Assembly: GCA_017404985.1 (NCBI GenBank)
Contig: JAFRBK010000032.1
Location: 1-64,000 of the forward strand
DNA from: Clostridia bacterium
Lineage (GTDB): Bacteria > Bacillota > Clostridia > Christensenellales > Aristaeellaceae
DNA length: 64,000 nt
Direction: 5' to 3'
A program made the translations under genes and the position numbers. The notes beneath the pieces are model-generated. The model was not told where the DNA came from, ran no database searches, and saw nothing but the letters and a program-made list of their open reading frames with translations. Below are positions 14,971 to 23,262 of this stretch, one piece after another. How positions within the stretch are numbered: the stretch's first letter is position 1; the number at the start of each line of letters is the position of its first letter.

Positions 14971-15900
14971 GTGGGAGAAAAAATGAGGCTGGTAACCCGC
15001 AGCGACTTTGACGGATTGGCTTGCGCCATGATGCTGAAGGAACTGGACATGATCGATGATATCAAGTTCGTGCATCCCAAGGATGTGCAGGACGGGAAAG
15101 TGGAGCTGAGCAAGAACGACATCACCACCAACCTGCCCTACGACCCACGGGTCGCCCTGGCTTTCGACCATCATGAATCGGAAATCGACCGGCTGAAAGC
15201 GCAGGAGACGGGAGGAAAGCTGATCATTGATCCCGAAGCCCGCAGCGCAGCTCGCGTGGTATATGACTACTACGGCGGAAAAAAGGTTTTCTCCCGGATC
15301 AATGACGAGCTGATGGAGGCCGTGGACAAGGGCGACAGCGCCGATTTCACCATGGACGAGATCCTGCACCCCACCGGATGGGTGCTGCTACACTATCTGA
15401 TGGATCCCCGGACGGGGCTGGGCCGGTTCCGTAATTTCAGGATTTCCAACTATGACCTGATGATGGAGCTGATTGATTACTGCCTGAACCATTCCATCGA
15501 CGAGATTCTGGAAATGCCGGACGTGAAGGAACGGGTCACGCTCTATTTCGAGCAGGCGGAACAATTTGAAGCCCAGCTGAAGCGCATCGCCCGGGTGGAA
15601 GGCAAGGTCGTGATCCTGGACCTGCGGGAAGAGGAAATCATTCATGCGGGCAACCGGTTCATGATCTACGCCCTGTATCCGGAAACCCAGATTTCCGTAC
15701 ACGTGGCCTGGGGCTTCCGGAAGCAGAACACAGCCGTGATGATCGGAAAATCCATCGTCAACAAAGGCTCCCAGGTAGACATCGGTGAGCTGTGCCTGAA
15801 ATACGGCGGCGGCGGCCATCATAACGCGGGCACCTGCCAGCTGGAAAACGATGTGGTAGACCAGGAACTGCCAAACATCATCGCCGCGCTGAACGCCTGA
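14971..15900 (+). CDS. DHH-family phosphoesterase (exopolyphosphatase-related)
   Basis: 309 residues. The N-terminal DHH domain shows DFDGLACAM and the naming motif in AFDHHESE. The C-terminal DHHA1 domain shows GGGGHHNAGTC. Together these coordinate Mn2+ and cut phosphodiesters or phosphoanhydrides such as oligonucleotides, cyclic dinucleotides or polyphosphate. No transmembrane, PAS or GGDEF domain is present, so it is not GdpP. GTG 14971 is used because AAGGAGG lies 8 bases upstream. The gene has its own promoter and a strong terminator, so it is monocistronic. Confidence 0.85.
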   Translation: MGEKMRLVTRSDFDGLACAMMLKELDMIDDIKFVHPKDVQDGKVELSKNDITTNLPYDPRVALAFDHHESEIDRLKAQETGGKLIIDPEARSAARVVYDYYGGKKVFSRINDELMEAVDKGDSADFTMDEILHPTGWVLLHYLMDPRTGLGRFRNFRISNYDLMMELIDYCLNHSIDEILEMPDVKERVTLYFEQAEQFEAQLKRIARVEGKVVILDLREEEIIHAGNRFMIYALYPETQISVHVAWGFRKQNTAVMIGKSIVNKGSQVDIGELCLKYGGGGHHNAGTCQLENDVVDQELPNIIAALNA

Positions 15901-15904
15901 CGCT

Positions 15905-15947
15905 AAAGAACCTCCCCGGTTTCGATCCGAAGCCGGGGAGGTTCTTT
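15905..15947. terminator. Strong bidirectional terminator
   Basis: A 15-bp perfect stem AAAGAACCTCCCCGG / CCGGGGAGGTTCTTT with a 13-nt loop, directly after the DHH gene and between converging genes. Confidence 0.85.
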
Positions 15948-16031
15948 CGGCAACCTAACAACCGATCGGCAGCCCGAAGGCCGATTACCGCAGCCGGCTC
16001 CGCATCAACGGGGCCAGGTTTTTTTGATTTC

Positions 16032-17480
16032 TTAAATGCATTTCGGTACCTCTTCCCGGGGTTCCGATTGCTTCGGCGGATGGCGGCGAAGGTATTCCTC
16101 AAAGGGTTTCTGCGCCGCAGCCCTGATCCGGGCTTCCCCGCCATGCTCAAAGAACCAGCAGACACTCGGATCCACACCGCAGAAATTGTCCCCCGCAATC
16201 AGGGCCCCGTTCCGGCATCCGCCGCTGCAGCGGCTGATATAGGGGCACTCCCGGCATTTTCCGCTGCCATCGCGCACCTGCCCGACGGTTGTCCGGCACA
16301 GGCGGTCGAACTCCGAATCCCCCAGAATATCCTTCAGCGGGGTTTGGAACAGGTTCGGGAAATGCTTCGCATAGCCGCAATCCGCCATGCCCATGCAGGG
16401 GCACACCATGCCGTCCGCGCCGATATAGAAATTGTTCCGGATCACGCCGCAGGAAGGCGCGACGGTTTCATCCTCCGCAGAGCATTCCCGCACATTGAAA
16501 ATTCCCCATTCCGGCTGTCCCGGCGTGTATATGAACGAGCCGGACAACATGATAGAAAGCGGGGCATCGTCTTCGAAATACTGCGGGATATAAGCTTCAA
16601 ACATTTCCAGCTCTTCCTCGTTGGTCAGCTTCAGGTCCTGCAGTTCCGGCTGGGCCCATTCTCCCAGATCCAGCATGGAGCCGCATTTCATGCTGCCTAC
16701 GCCCAGGGAGGCCATCAGATTGACCGTTTCCCGAAGCACCTGGCGGTTTTTCCGATGCATGCACATGGAAACCGAAACGGGGTGCTTCCGCTGCTGCAGG
16801 AGCTTCAGGGCCTGAAGGGTCCTTTCCTCCGCTCCCGGCACGCCCCGCAGAAAATCATGCCAGCCGACGCCGTCAAAGCTCAGCTGAAACGCCGGATGGA
16901 CATGGCGCCTGTCCAGTTCGTCCAGAAGGGTTTCATCCACCAGCCAGCCGTTGGTATAAATGGTTGCAATCCCGATTCCCCGCTCATTCATGGCATCGAC
17001 GATATCCAGGAAATCGCTCCGGGTCAGCGGCTCCCCGCCGGTAATGCCCACGGAAAAGATACCGCATTCCGCCAGCTGGTCCGCTATATCCATGATCTGT
17101 TCATGGGTCGGAACGCCGTGGGCGGCATGCGGGGCGGACATGAAGCAATGGCGGCATTTCAGGTTGCACGCACCGGTTACGGACCAGTGGGCCTGCTCCC
17201 TGAATTTCGCCGGATAGGTTTTATATTCCTGATCGGGACTGAGGAATTCGGCAAAACCGGCGGGGCGGATGACGCCGAGGAATTTGGACTCCTCAATGAA
17301 CTTTTTCTCCTCGTCCGAAAGCTGATCCTCATCCAGGTCGTGAGCCCCGTCACAATACACCAGCTGAAGGAAACGCGCTTTCGAGAGAAATTTCGTATAC
17401 TTCCGCCGTGTATCGTATACGCCGAAATGCCTGTCCTGCCATCCCCGCAGGCAGTAGCGCCTGTCCAGCAAATACCGCAT
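16032..17480 (-). CDS. Radical SAM protein with SPASM domain
   Basis: 482 residues. The radical SAM cluster motif is CNLKCRHC (C105, C109, C112), with GITGGEPL following. A C-terminal SPASM domain with many Cys (CGVIRNN, CPCMGMADC, CRECPYISRCSGGC, CGVDPSVC) would bind two more Fe-S clusters. The first 90 residues are a separate small domain that could bind a peptide leader, as in RiPP maturases. Family members modify peptides or make enzyme cofactors. No obvious precursor peptide gene flanks it: a terminator lies upstream at 17498-17533, and 15950-16031 holds no credible frame. It may act on a distant substrate. Confidence 0.85.
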   Translation of the reverse strand: MRYLLDRRYCLRGWQDRHFGVYDTRRKYTKFLSKARFLQLVYCDGAHDLDEDQLSDEEKKFIEESKFLGVIRPAGFAEFLSPDQEYKTYPAKFREQAHWSVTGACNLKCRHCFMSAPHAAHGVPTHEQIMDIADQLAECGIFSVGITGGEPLTRSDFLDIVDAMNERGIGIATIYTNGWLVDETLLDELDRRHVHPAFQLSFDGVGWHDFLRGVPGAEERTLQALKLLQQRKHPVSVSMCMHRKNRQVLRETVNLMASLGVGSMKCGSMLDLGEWAQPELQDLKLTNEEELEMFEAYIPQYFEDDAPLSIMLSGSFIYTPGQPEWGIFNVRECSAEDETVAPSCGVIRNNFYIGADGMVCPCMGMADCGYAKHFPNLFQTPLKDILGDSEFDRLCRTTVGQVRDGSGKCRECPYISRCSGGCRNGALIAGDNFCGVDPSVCWFFEHGGEARIRAAAQKPFEEYLRRHPPKQSEPREEVPKCI

Positions 17481-17497
17481 GGGCTATCCTCCGTATC

Positions 17498-17533
17498 AAA
17501 AAACTCCTGCCGGCAGCACAGCCCGCCGGCAGG
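17498..17533 (-). terminator. Rho-independent terminator after the DUF308 gene
   Basis: Stem CCTGCCGGC / GCCGGCAGG (17506-17514 and 17525-17533), followed on the minus strand by a run of six T (17498-17503). Confidence 0.85.
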
Positions 17534-17552
17534 TTTTTATACGTTCCGTTTC

Positions 17553-18092
17553 TCAGGACATCAGGTAATCCTTCACCCGGTTGAGCAGGATCACGTCGAA
17601 GATGCCGTTCACCGTATAGCAGACGCCGATATACACCATCAGCAGGTCTTCCACTTCCGTGCGCTTCATGATGATAAAAATGCCGGCGGCAATCATCAGG
17701 ACGGAGAAAAGCACGATCCAGCCCGTTCCCGCGTTGTTCTCCGGGTCGCCCAGGGGCGCCATATTACTCAGGCCGTTCAGGATCAGGCCAATGCCTGCCA
17801 GAATCGGGAACAGGTCCACCACCGCAGCGGAATTTATCCACACCAGCACGCCGATCAGAGCAATAATGCCGCCGATAATCAGCTGCATGGAGTCCTTGAC
17901 CGGCGAAAAAAGGAACATCAGTACACTACCAACGCCGATGGCGATCAACGTGCCGGCAGTAATCTTCACCATGACGTCCATGGCGGATTTGCGGGCAATG
18001 ATCAGCGCGATGCCGAAGGCAATACTGGCCAGCGCGGGCACCAGCTTGGCGCGGTGCAGTCGTTTGATGAGTTCATTCCATCTTTCTCTCAT
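17553..18092 (-). CDS. DUF308 (HdeD-like) membrane protein
   Basis: 179 residues with about six hydrophobic helices in three repeated pairs, e.g. LVPALASIAFGIALII, LIAIGVGSVLMFLF, QLIIGGIIALIGVLVWI, IAAGIFIIM. The repeated GI..I.G pattern is typical of DUF308/HdeD. The biochemical role is not known; family members are linked to acid or envelope stress in some bacteria. I prefer ATG 18092 (GGAAGGAAG upstream). A longer start at 18149 adds 19 charged residues with a ribosome site set too close. It ends at a strong terminator, separating it from the radical SAM gene. Confidence 0.75.
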   Translation of the reverse strand: MRERWNELIKRLHRAKLVPALASIAFGIALIIARKSAMDVMVKITAGTLIAIGVGSVLMFLFSPVKDSMQLIIGGIIALIGVLVWINSAAVVDLFPILAGIGLILNGLSNMAPLGDPENNAGTGWIVLFSVLMIAAGIFIIMKRTEVEDLLMVYIGVCYTVNGIFDVILLNRVKDYLMS

Positions 18093-18257
18093 TCCGAATC
18101 TTCCTTCCTGATCAGTTTCCTTCCTGATCTTTGAAAAATCATCCGTCATACTCCGGCATCCGCCGGAATTTCGGGATAACTTATTCTATTCGACACAGAC
18201 GCGGGGTCATCCTCCCTCACCCCGGAACGAAATATTTCCTTCCCTCTCCTGTTTCCC

Positions 18258-19250
18258 TTATTCCATGGAAACCCGGTCAATTTCCGCCAGTTCCTCCGCG
18301 GTGAAAGCAATGTTTTTCAGGGCTTTCACATTATCCAGCACCTGCGCCGGACGGGATACGCCAATCAGCACGCTGGTGACCACCTCATCCCGGAGCAGCC
18401 AGGCCAGCGCCATTTCCGCCAGCGTCTGGCCGCGGCGCTGCGCGATATCATTCAGCGCCCGAATCCGGGCCAGGCGATCCTCCGACAGCGCGGAATCCTT
18501 CAGGAAGCGTCCGTCGGTACGAATCCGGCTGTCCGCGGGAATGCCGTCCAGATACCGGTTGGTCAGAAGGCCCTGCGCCAGCGGCGAGAAGCAGATGATC
18601 CCCTTGCCCAGCTTTGCCGCCGTTTCCTTCAGGCCGTTTTGCTCCACGGCCCTGTCGAAGATGTTATAGCGATTTTGGTTAATGATAAAGGGCACCTTCA
18701 GGTCCTCCAGGATCGCGGAAGCCTTTTCGAGGGTCGGCCCGTTGTAATTGGACAGGCCGGCATAGAGCGCCTTACCGCTTCGCACCGCCTGCGCCAGCGC
18801 ACCCATGGTTTCCTCCAGCGGGGTTTCGGGATCCATCCGGTGATGGTAGAAAATATCCACGTACGGCAGCCCCAGCCTGGCAAGGGACTGGTCCAGGCTG
18901 GCCAGCAGGTATTTCCGGCTTCCCCAATCTCCGTAGGGGCCCGGCCACATATAATACCCGGCTTTCGTGGAAATAACCATCTCATCCCGGTAGGGCCGGA
19001 AGTTTTCCCGGAGGATCCGGCCGAAATTGATTTCCGCGCTGCCGCCTTCCGGCCCGTAGTTATTGGCCAGGTCGAAATGGGTGATTCCCAGGTCAAAGGC
19101 GGTGAAACCAATTTCCTTCATATTGGCATAGGATGCCGTGTCCCCAAAATTGTGCCAGAGGCCCAGCGAAACGGCGGGAAGCTTCAGCCCGCTTTTCCCA
19201 CAGCGGCGGTACAGCATGGCATCATAACGGGCAGAATCAGCCTGATACAT
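18258..19250 (-). CDS. Aldo/keto reductase (YghZ/GPR-type)
   Basis: 330 residues. The AKR tetrad is visible: Asp in HFDLANNYG, the Tyr in the same segment, Lys in VISTKAGYY and His in IFYHHRMD. The NADPH-binding end includes SVLIGVSRPAQVLDN. The insertion GYYMWPGPYGDWGSRKYL is typical of the L-glyceraldehyde-3-phosphate reductase (YghZ) subgroup, with a detoxification or general carbonyl-reduction role. Start ATG 19250 has AAAGGAGG 7 bases upstream. It is a lone gene, divergent from iorA. Confidence 0.85.
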   Translation of the reverse strand: MYQADSARYDAMLYRRCGKSGLKLPAVSLGLWHNFGDTASYANMKEIGFTAFDLGITHFDLANNYGPEGGSAEINFGRILRENFRPYRDEMVISTKAGYYMWPGPYGDWGSRKYLLASLDQSLARLGLPYVDIFYHHRMDPETPLEETMGALAQAVRSGKALYAGLSNYNGPTLEKASAILEDLKVPFIINQNRYNIFDRAVEQNGLKETAAKLGKGIICFSPLAQGLLTNRYLDGIPADSRIRTDGRFLKDSALSEDRLARIRALNDIAQRRGQTLAEMALAWLLRDEVVTSVLIGVSRPAQVLDNVKALKNIAFTAEELAEIDRVSME

Positions 19251-19421
19251 CTTTATTCCTCCTTTGGGCGGCATGGCGCCGCAGCCTTTTCTATATTGTA
19301 CACTGGGAAAAGCGGCTGTTTCAACCCGTTTTTTGTCCTCCGTTTTTCATTTTCATACATTTATCGACGGAACCGGGCCGCCCGGGATGGTTTCTTCTCT
19401 GTTCTTTCTGGCGGTTCATTC

Positions 19422-19450
19422 TTGTTTGGAAGGCTCACGGATGGTAAGAT
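19422..19450 (+). promoter_or_regulatory. Promoter of the iorAB-paaK operon
   Basis: TTGTTT (19422-19427), 17-bp spacer, TAAGAT (19445-19450). Confidence 0.5.
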
Positions 19451-19512
19451 AAAAAAACAGCCGGACGAAAAATGTCCGTATTATCCGCAGCAATGCATTT
19501 CGGGGTGAATGA

Positions 19513-21309
19513 ATGAAGCAATATGTGATGGGGAACGGCGCCATCGCACTCGGCGCGCTCACAGCGGGCGTCGGTCTGGTAGCCGGATACCCGGGAACCC
19601 CTTCCTCGGAAATCATTGAAACCATCTCCAAAGCGCCGCACGAGGGCGTTCACCTGGAATGGTCCGTCAATGAAAAAGCCGCGCTGGAGGTCGCCGTCGC
19701 GGCCGCCTACAGCGGCGTCAGATCCATGGTGACCATGAAACAGATGGGGCTGAATGTCGCCTCCGACCCGCTGATGTCCGTCGCCTATCTGGGCGTGAAA
19801 GGCGGCCTGGTCATCGTCAGCGCAGACGATCCGGGCCCCATTTCTTCCCAGACCGAGCAGGATACCCGCCGCTTCGCGGATTTCTGCCGGATCCCGGTTT
19901 TCGATCCCGCTTCTCCGGAAGAAGCGTACGGGATGATTCAGGAGGCATTCGCCTATTCCGAAAAATACGGGACGCCGGTGCTTTTCCGGCCGACCACACG
20001 GGTCTGCCATGCCTATGCCGCCATTGAGGCGCCGGACCATTTCGCGCCGCGGCCGGCTGAAGGCTTTGTCCGCGATCCTTCGCGGTGGGTGATTTTCCCC
20101 CGCCTGTCCTATATGAACCACGCCAAAATGGAAAAGCGCAACGCGGAAATCAGCAAGGACTTTTCCTCCTTCCGGTTCAACACCGCGGAGGGGAATCCTT
20201 CCGAAAAAGCCGTCGTCGCCTCCGGCGTCAGCTATGCATATGTGAAAGAATGCCTGAAGGGGCATGAGGATGTCCGGCTGGTGAGAATTGCCACCGCCTT
20301 CCCCTTCCCCGAGGATTTCGTGCTGCAGGCGCTTCGCGGCGTCAAGAAAGTGCTCTGTATCGAGGAGCTCAGCCCCTATGTGGAGGAGCAGATTCTGAAA
20401 ACCGCCGGAAAGCATCACCTGGACCTGACAGTTTCCGGAAAGCTGGACGGCAGCGTTCCCCACAACGGGGAAAACAGCGTGGAATTGTGTTCCGACATTC
20501 TGGACCGGTTCCTCGGCATCCGGACGAAGCTGGAACAGGTGGATATTTCGGATGCGCCGGCGCTGCCGGTCCGCCCGCCGGTGCTGTGCGCCGGTTGTCC
20601 GCACCGGGCTTCCTTCTACGCCGTCAAGCAGGCGATGAAAGGCAAAAAGGCCGTCTTCTGCGGGGATATCGGCTGCTATACCCTCGGCAACGCCATGCCG
20701 CTGGACATGGTGGATACCTGCCTGTGCATGGGCGCCGGCATCACCATGGCCCAGGGATTCGACTATACCAATCCGGATACAGTTTGCTTTGCCTTCACGG
20801 GGGATTCCACCTTCTTCGCTTCCGGCATCACCGGTGTCGTGAACGCGGTATACAACGGGGCAAACATCATCCTGTGCGTGCTGGACAATTCCACCACCGC
20901 CATGACCGGCCACCAGCCCCATCCCGGCACCGGCCGGAACATGATGGGCAGCCCGGTCGAAAAGGTCCACATCGAAAAAGTGCTGGAAGGCATCGGCGTC
21001 CGGAAAATCCTCACCGTGGATCCCCTTCAGCTGGAGGACAGCATTCGCGCGGTACAGGAGTGCCTGCCGGAACCCGGCGTCCGGGCAATCATTTTCCGTT
21101 CGCCGTGCGTCGCCCTGGCGAAACCGGAGAACAAGATGGCCGTGGATCCCGCCAAGTGCATAAGCTGCAAAAAATGCATCCGGGAAATCGGCTGCCCCGC
21201 GCTGGTCACCGAGGGCGGAAAAGTAAAGATTGAGCGGAATCTCTGTGCCGGCTGCGGCCTGTGCAGCTGCATCTGCCCCGTCGGCGCCATCGGAGGTGAA
21301 CAGAAGTGA
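19513..21309 (+). CDS. iorA: Indolepyruvate ferredoxin oxidoreductase, alpha subunit
   Basis: 598 residues. The N-terminal pyrimidine-binding half (GNGAIALGALTAGVGLVAGY, YPGTPSSE, KQMGLNVASDPL) precedes a central TPP-binding domain (CAGCPHRASFY, FCGDIGCYTLG, FAFTGDSTFFASG). A C-terminal ferredoxin region has two 4Fe-4S Cys sets (CISCKKCIREIGCP and CAGCGLCSCICP). It oxidatively decarboxylates indolepyruvate, phenylpyruvate and similar aryl 2-oxo acids to aryl-acetyl-CoA and passes electrons to ferredoxin. It overlaps iorB by 4 bases (GTGA). Confidence 0.95.
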   Translation: MKQYVMGNGAIALGALTAGVGLVAGYPGTPSSEIIETISKAPHEGVHLEWSVNEKAALEVAVAAAYSGVRSMVTMKQMGLNVASDPLMSVAYLGVKGGLVIVSADDPGPISSQTEQDTRRFADFCRIPVFDPASPEEAYGMIQEAFAYSEKYGTPVLFRPTTRVCHAYAAIEAPDHFAPRPAEGFVRDPSRWVIFPRLSYMNHAKMEKRNAEISKDFSSFRFNTAEGNPSEKAVVASGVSYAYVKECLKGHEDVRLVRIATAFPFPEDFVLQALRGVKKVLCIEELSPYVEEQILKTAGKHHLDLTVSGKLDGSVPHNGENSVELCSDILDRFLGIRTKLEQVDISDAPALPVRPPVLCAGCPHRASFYAVKQAMKGKKAVFCGDIGCYTLGNAMPLDMVDTCLCMGAGITMAQGFDYTNPDTVCFAFTGDSTFFASGITGVVNAVYNGANIILCVLDNSTTAMTGHQPHPGTGRNMMGSPVEKVHIEKVLEGIGVRKILTVDPLQLEDSIRAVQECLPEPGVRAIIFRSPCVALAKPENKMAVDPAKCISCKKCIREIGCPALVTEGGKVKIERNLCAGCGLCSCICPVGAIGGEQK

Positions 21310-21902
21310 ACAAGGATATTCTGATCTGCGGCGTGGGCGGGCAGGGCACCGTCCTGGCCTCGAAGATTATTGCCGCGTCGGCCATGGAGGAAGGCCATCC
21401 CGTCCACTCCGCCGAAACCATCGGCATGGCGCAGCGCGGCGGCTCCGTGACCAGCCATGTGCGGATCGGCGCGGACGCCTTTGCCCCGATGATTCCCTTC
21501 GGCAGCGCCGGCCTGCTGCTGGCCTTCGAACCGGGCGAGGCCGTGCGGAACCTGAAGTATCTGCGGAAAGGCGGCCTGGCAGTGGTCAACACTGCCATCA
21601 CCAAACCTGTCACGGAATCCCTGAAGGAATCCGGATACAGCGGAAAGGTGATGGCAGAGTACCTGGAGCGGAAATGTGCCTGCATCTTTGTGGATGCGGA
21701 AGAGGCCTGCAAACCCTTTGGGTCCACCCGGTTTTTCAACATCATCCTGCTGGGGGTCGCCGCAGGGTCCGGCCATCTGGGCATCCGGAAGGAAACTGTG
21801 CTGAAGCAGATCGAAAAATACGTCCCCCCCAAATACCTGGAAATCAACACCCGCGCTTTTGAAGCCGGAATCAAAATCGCCGAATCAGAAACGGCGAAAT
21901 AA
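21306..21902 (+). CDS. iorB: Indolepyruvate ferredoxin oxidoreductase, beta subunit
   Basis: 198 residues of the POR gamma-type fold: ILICGVGGQGTVLASKIIA at the start, then ETIGMAQRGGSVTSHVRIG. This is the catalytic partner of IorA and binds the CoA side of the reaction. It starts at GTG 21306 inside the iorA stop codon, so translation is coupled. It is followed by paaK after 32 bp. Confidence 0.95.
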   Translation: MNKDILICGVGGQGTVLASKIIAASAMEEGHPVHSAETIGMAQRGGSVTSHVRIGADAFAPMIPFGSAGLLLAFEPGEAVRNLKYLRKGGLAVVNTAITKPVTESLKESGYSGKVMAEYLERKCACIFVDAEEACKPFGSTRFFNIILLGVAAGSGHLGIRKETVLKQIEKYVPPKYLEINTRAFEAGIKIAESETAK

Positions 21903-21934
21903 GAAACTGCCCATTCAGAAAGGAGCGAACAGCC

Positions 21935-23176
21935 ATGCAAATCAATGAAACCCAACTGGCAATGGTGGACAAACAGATCAAGCGGATTCTCGCCAGCGGA
22001 AACTACTACAGCGAGGTTTACAAAAAGGCCGGCATCACCGGCGTCAGCACCCCGGAGGACTTTGCGAAAATCCCCTTCACGGATAAAGCGGATCTTCGCA
22101 ACGCCTACCCCCTGGGCATCCAGGCCGTGCCAGACGAGCAGGTGGTCCGGATTCATTCTTCCTCCGGCACCACCGGAAAACCCGTGATTATCCCCTATAC
22201 CGCCAAGGACGTGGATGACTGGGCGACCATGTTTGCCCGGTGCTACGAGATCGCCGGCATTACCGCGAAGGACCGGATTCAGATTACGCCCGGCTACGGC
22301 CTCTGGACGGCGGGCATCGGCTTCCAGGCCGGCTGCGAGAAGCTGGGCGCCATGGCGATTCCCATGGGCCCGGGCAACACGGACAAGCAGCTGCAGATGA
22401 TGATTGACCTGGAATCCACGGTGATCTGCGCCACATCCTCCTATGCCCTGCTGCTGGCGGAGGAGATCAACCGCCGCGGCCTGCGGGACCAGATCAAGCT
22501 GAAAAAGGGCGTCATCGGTTCGGAGCGCTGGAGCGAAGCCAAGCGGAAGTACATCGCCGACGCCCTCGGCATCGAGCTGTACGACATCTACGGCCTGACG
22601 GAGATTTACGGCCCCGGCATCGGCATCAACTGCCCGGGAGAAACCGGCATGCACGTCTTCGACGACTACCTCTATATGGAAATCATCAATCCCGAAACGG
22701 GCGAAGTGCTCCCGGACGGCGAGGAGGGCGAAATCGTCCTGACCACACTCGTCAAGGAAGGCGCCCCGCTGATCCGTTTCCGCACCCACGACCTGTCCCG
22801 GATCATTCCGGGAGAATGCCACTGCGGCAGAACCTATCCCCGCCTGGACATCATCAAGGGCCGGAGCGACGACATGTTCAAGGTACACGGCGTCAACATG
22901 TTCCCCAGCCAGGTGGAAGAGATTCTCGGCATGGTGGACGGCGTCTCCAGCGAATATAAGATTGATATTGCCCATGACGACAACATTAACCGGGACATCA
23001 TCATGATCACCGTGGAGGCGGAAGGCCGGGTCGCGTTTGCGGAAACCGGCGAGACGATCAAGCAGCTGTTTAAATCCCGGATGAACGTGACCCCGCGGGT
23101 TGCCGTCATCGCCCTGAACACGCTGCCCCGCTCCGAAAAGAAGACGCGCCGTGTCTTCGACCATCGGGCAGAATAA
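21935..23176 (+). CDS. paaK: Phenylacetate-CoA ligase
   Basis: 413 residues of the adenylate-forming family: SSSGTTGKPVIIPYT (P-loop), YDIYGLTEIYGPG, and the C-terminal hinge ...RSDDMFKVHGVNMFPSQ with a late conserved Lys in PRSEKKTRR. It activates arylacetates to CoA esters with ATP. Paired with IorAB, it can either recover arylacetate for aromatic amino-acid synthesis (running IorAB in reverse) or, in reverse, conserve energy from aryl-CoA; the direction cannot be told from sequence. AAAGGAG lies before ATG 21935. Confidence 0.92.
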   Translation: MQINETQLAMVDKQIKRILASGNYYSEVYKKAGITGVSTPEDFAKIPFTDKADLRNAYPLGIQAVPDEQVVRIHSSSGTTGKPVIIPYTAKDVDDWATMFARCYEIAGITAKDRIQITPGYGLWTAGIGFQAGCEKLGAMAIPMGPGNTDKQLQMMIDLESTVICATSSYALLLAEEINRRGLRDQIKLKKGVIGSERWSEAKRKYIADALGIELYDIYGLTEIYGPGIGINCPGETGMHVFDDYLYMEIINPETGEVLPDGEEGEIVLTTLVKEGAPLIRFRTHDLSRIIPGECHCGRTYPRLDIIKGRSDDMFKVHGVNMFPSQVEEILGMVDGVSSEYKIDIAHDDNINRDIIMITVEAEGRVAFAETGETIKQLFKSRMNVTPRVAVIALNTLPRSEKKTRRVFDHRAE

Positions 23177-23210
23177 GCCAAAACAAGCAAGCTTTCCGAA
23201 AAACGCATTC

Positions 23211-23242
23211 AGCCGGGCGGATTTCTCCGCCCGGCTGCTTTT
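23211..23242 (+). terminator. Terminator of the iorAB-paaK operon
   Basis: Perfect 10-bp stem AGCCGGGCGG / CCGCCCGGCT, then GCTTTT. Confidence 0.8.
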
Positions 23243-23262
23243 CTGCTTCCGGCATCCTTTTT

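Noticed and set aside
16068-18134. Plus-strand open frame of 688 codons
   Set aside because: It lies antisense to the radical SAM and DUF308 genes, whose proteins match known families with good ribosome sites; its own translation is His/Arg/Gln-rich without recognisable domains.
19435-20970. Minus-strand open frame of 511 codons opposite iorA
   Set aside because: Shadow of iorA, which is certain from its TPP and ferredoxin motifs.
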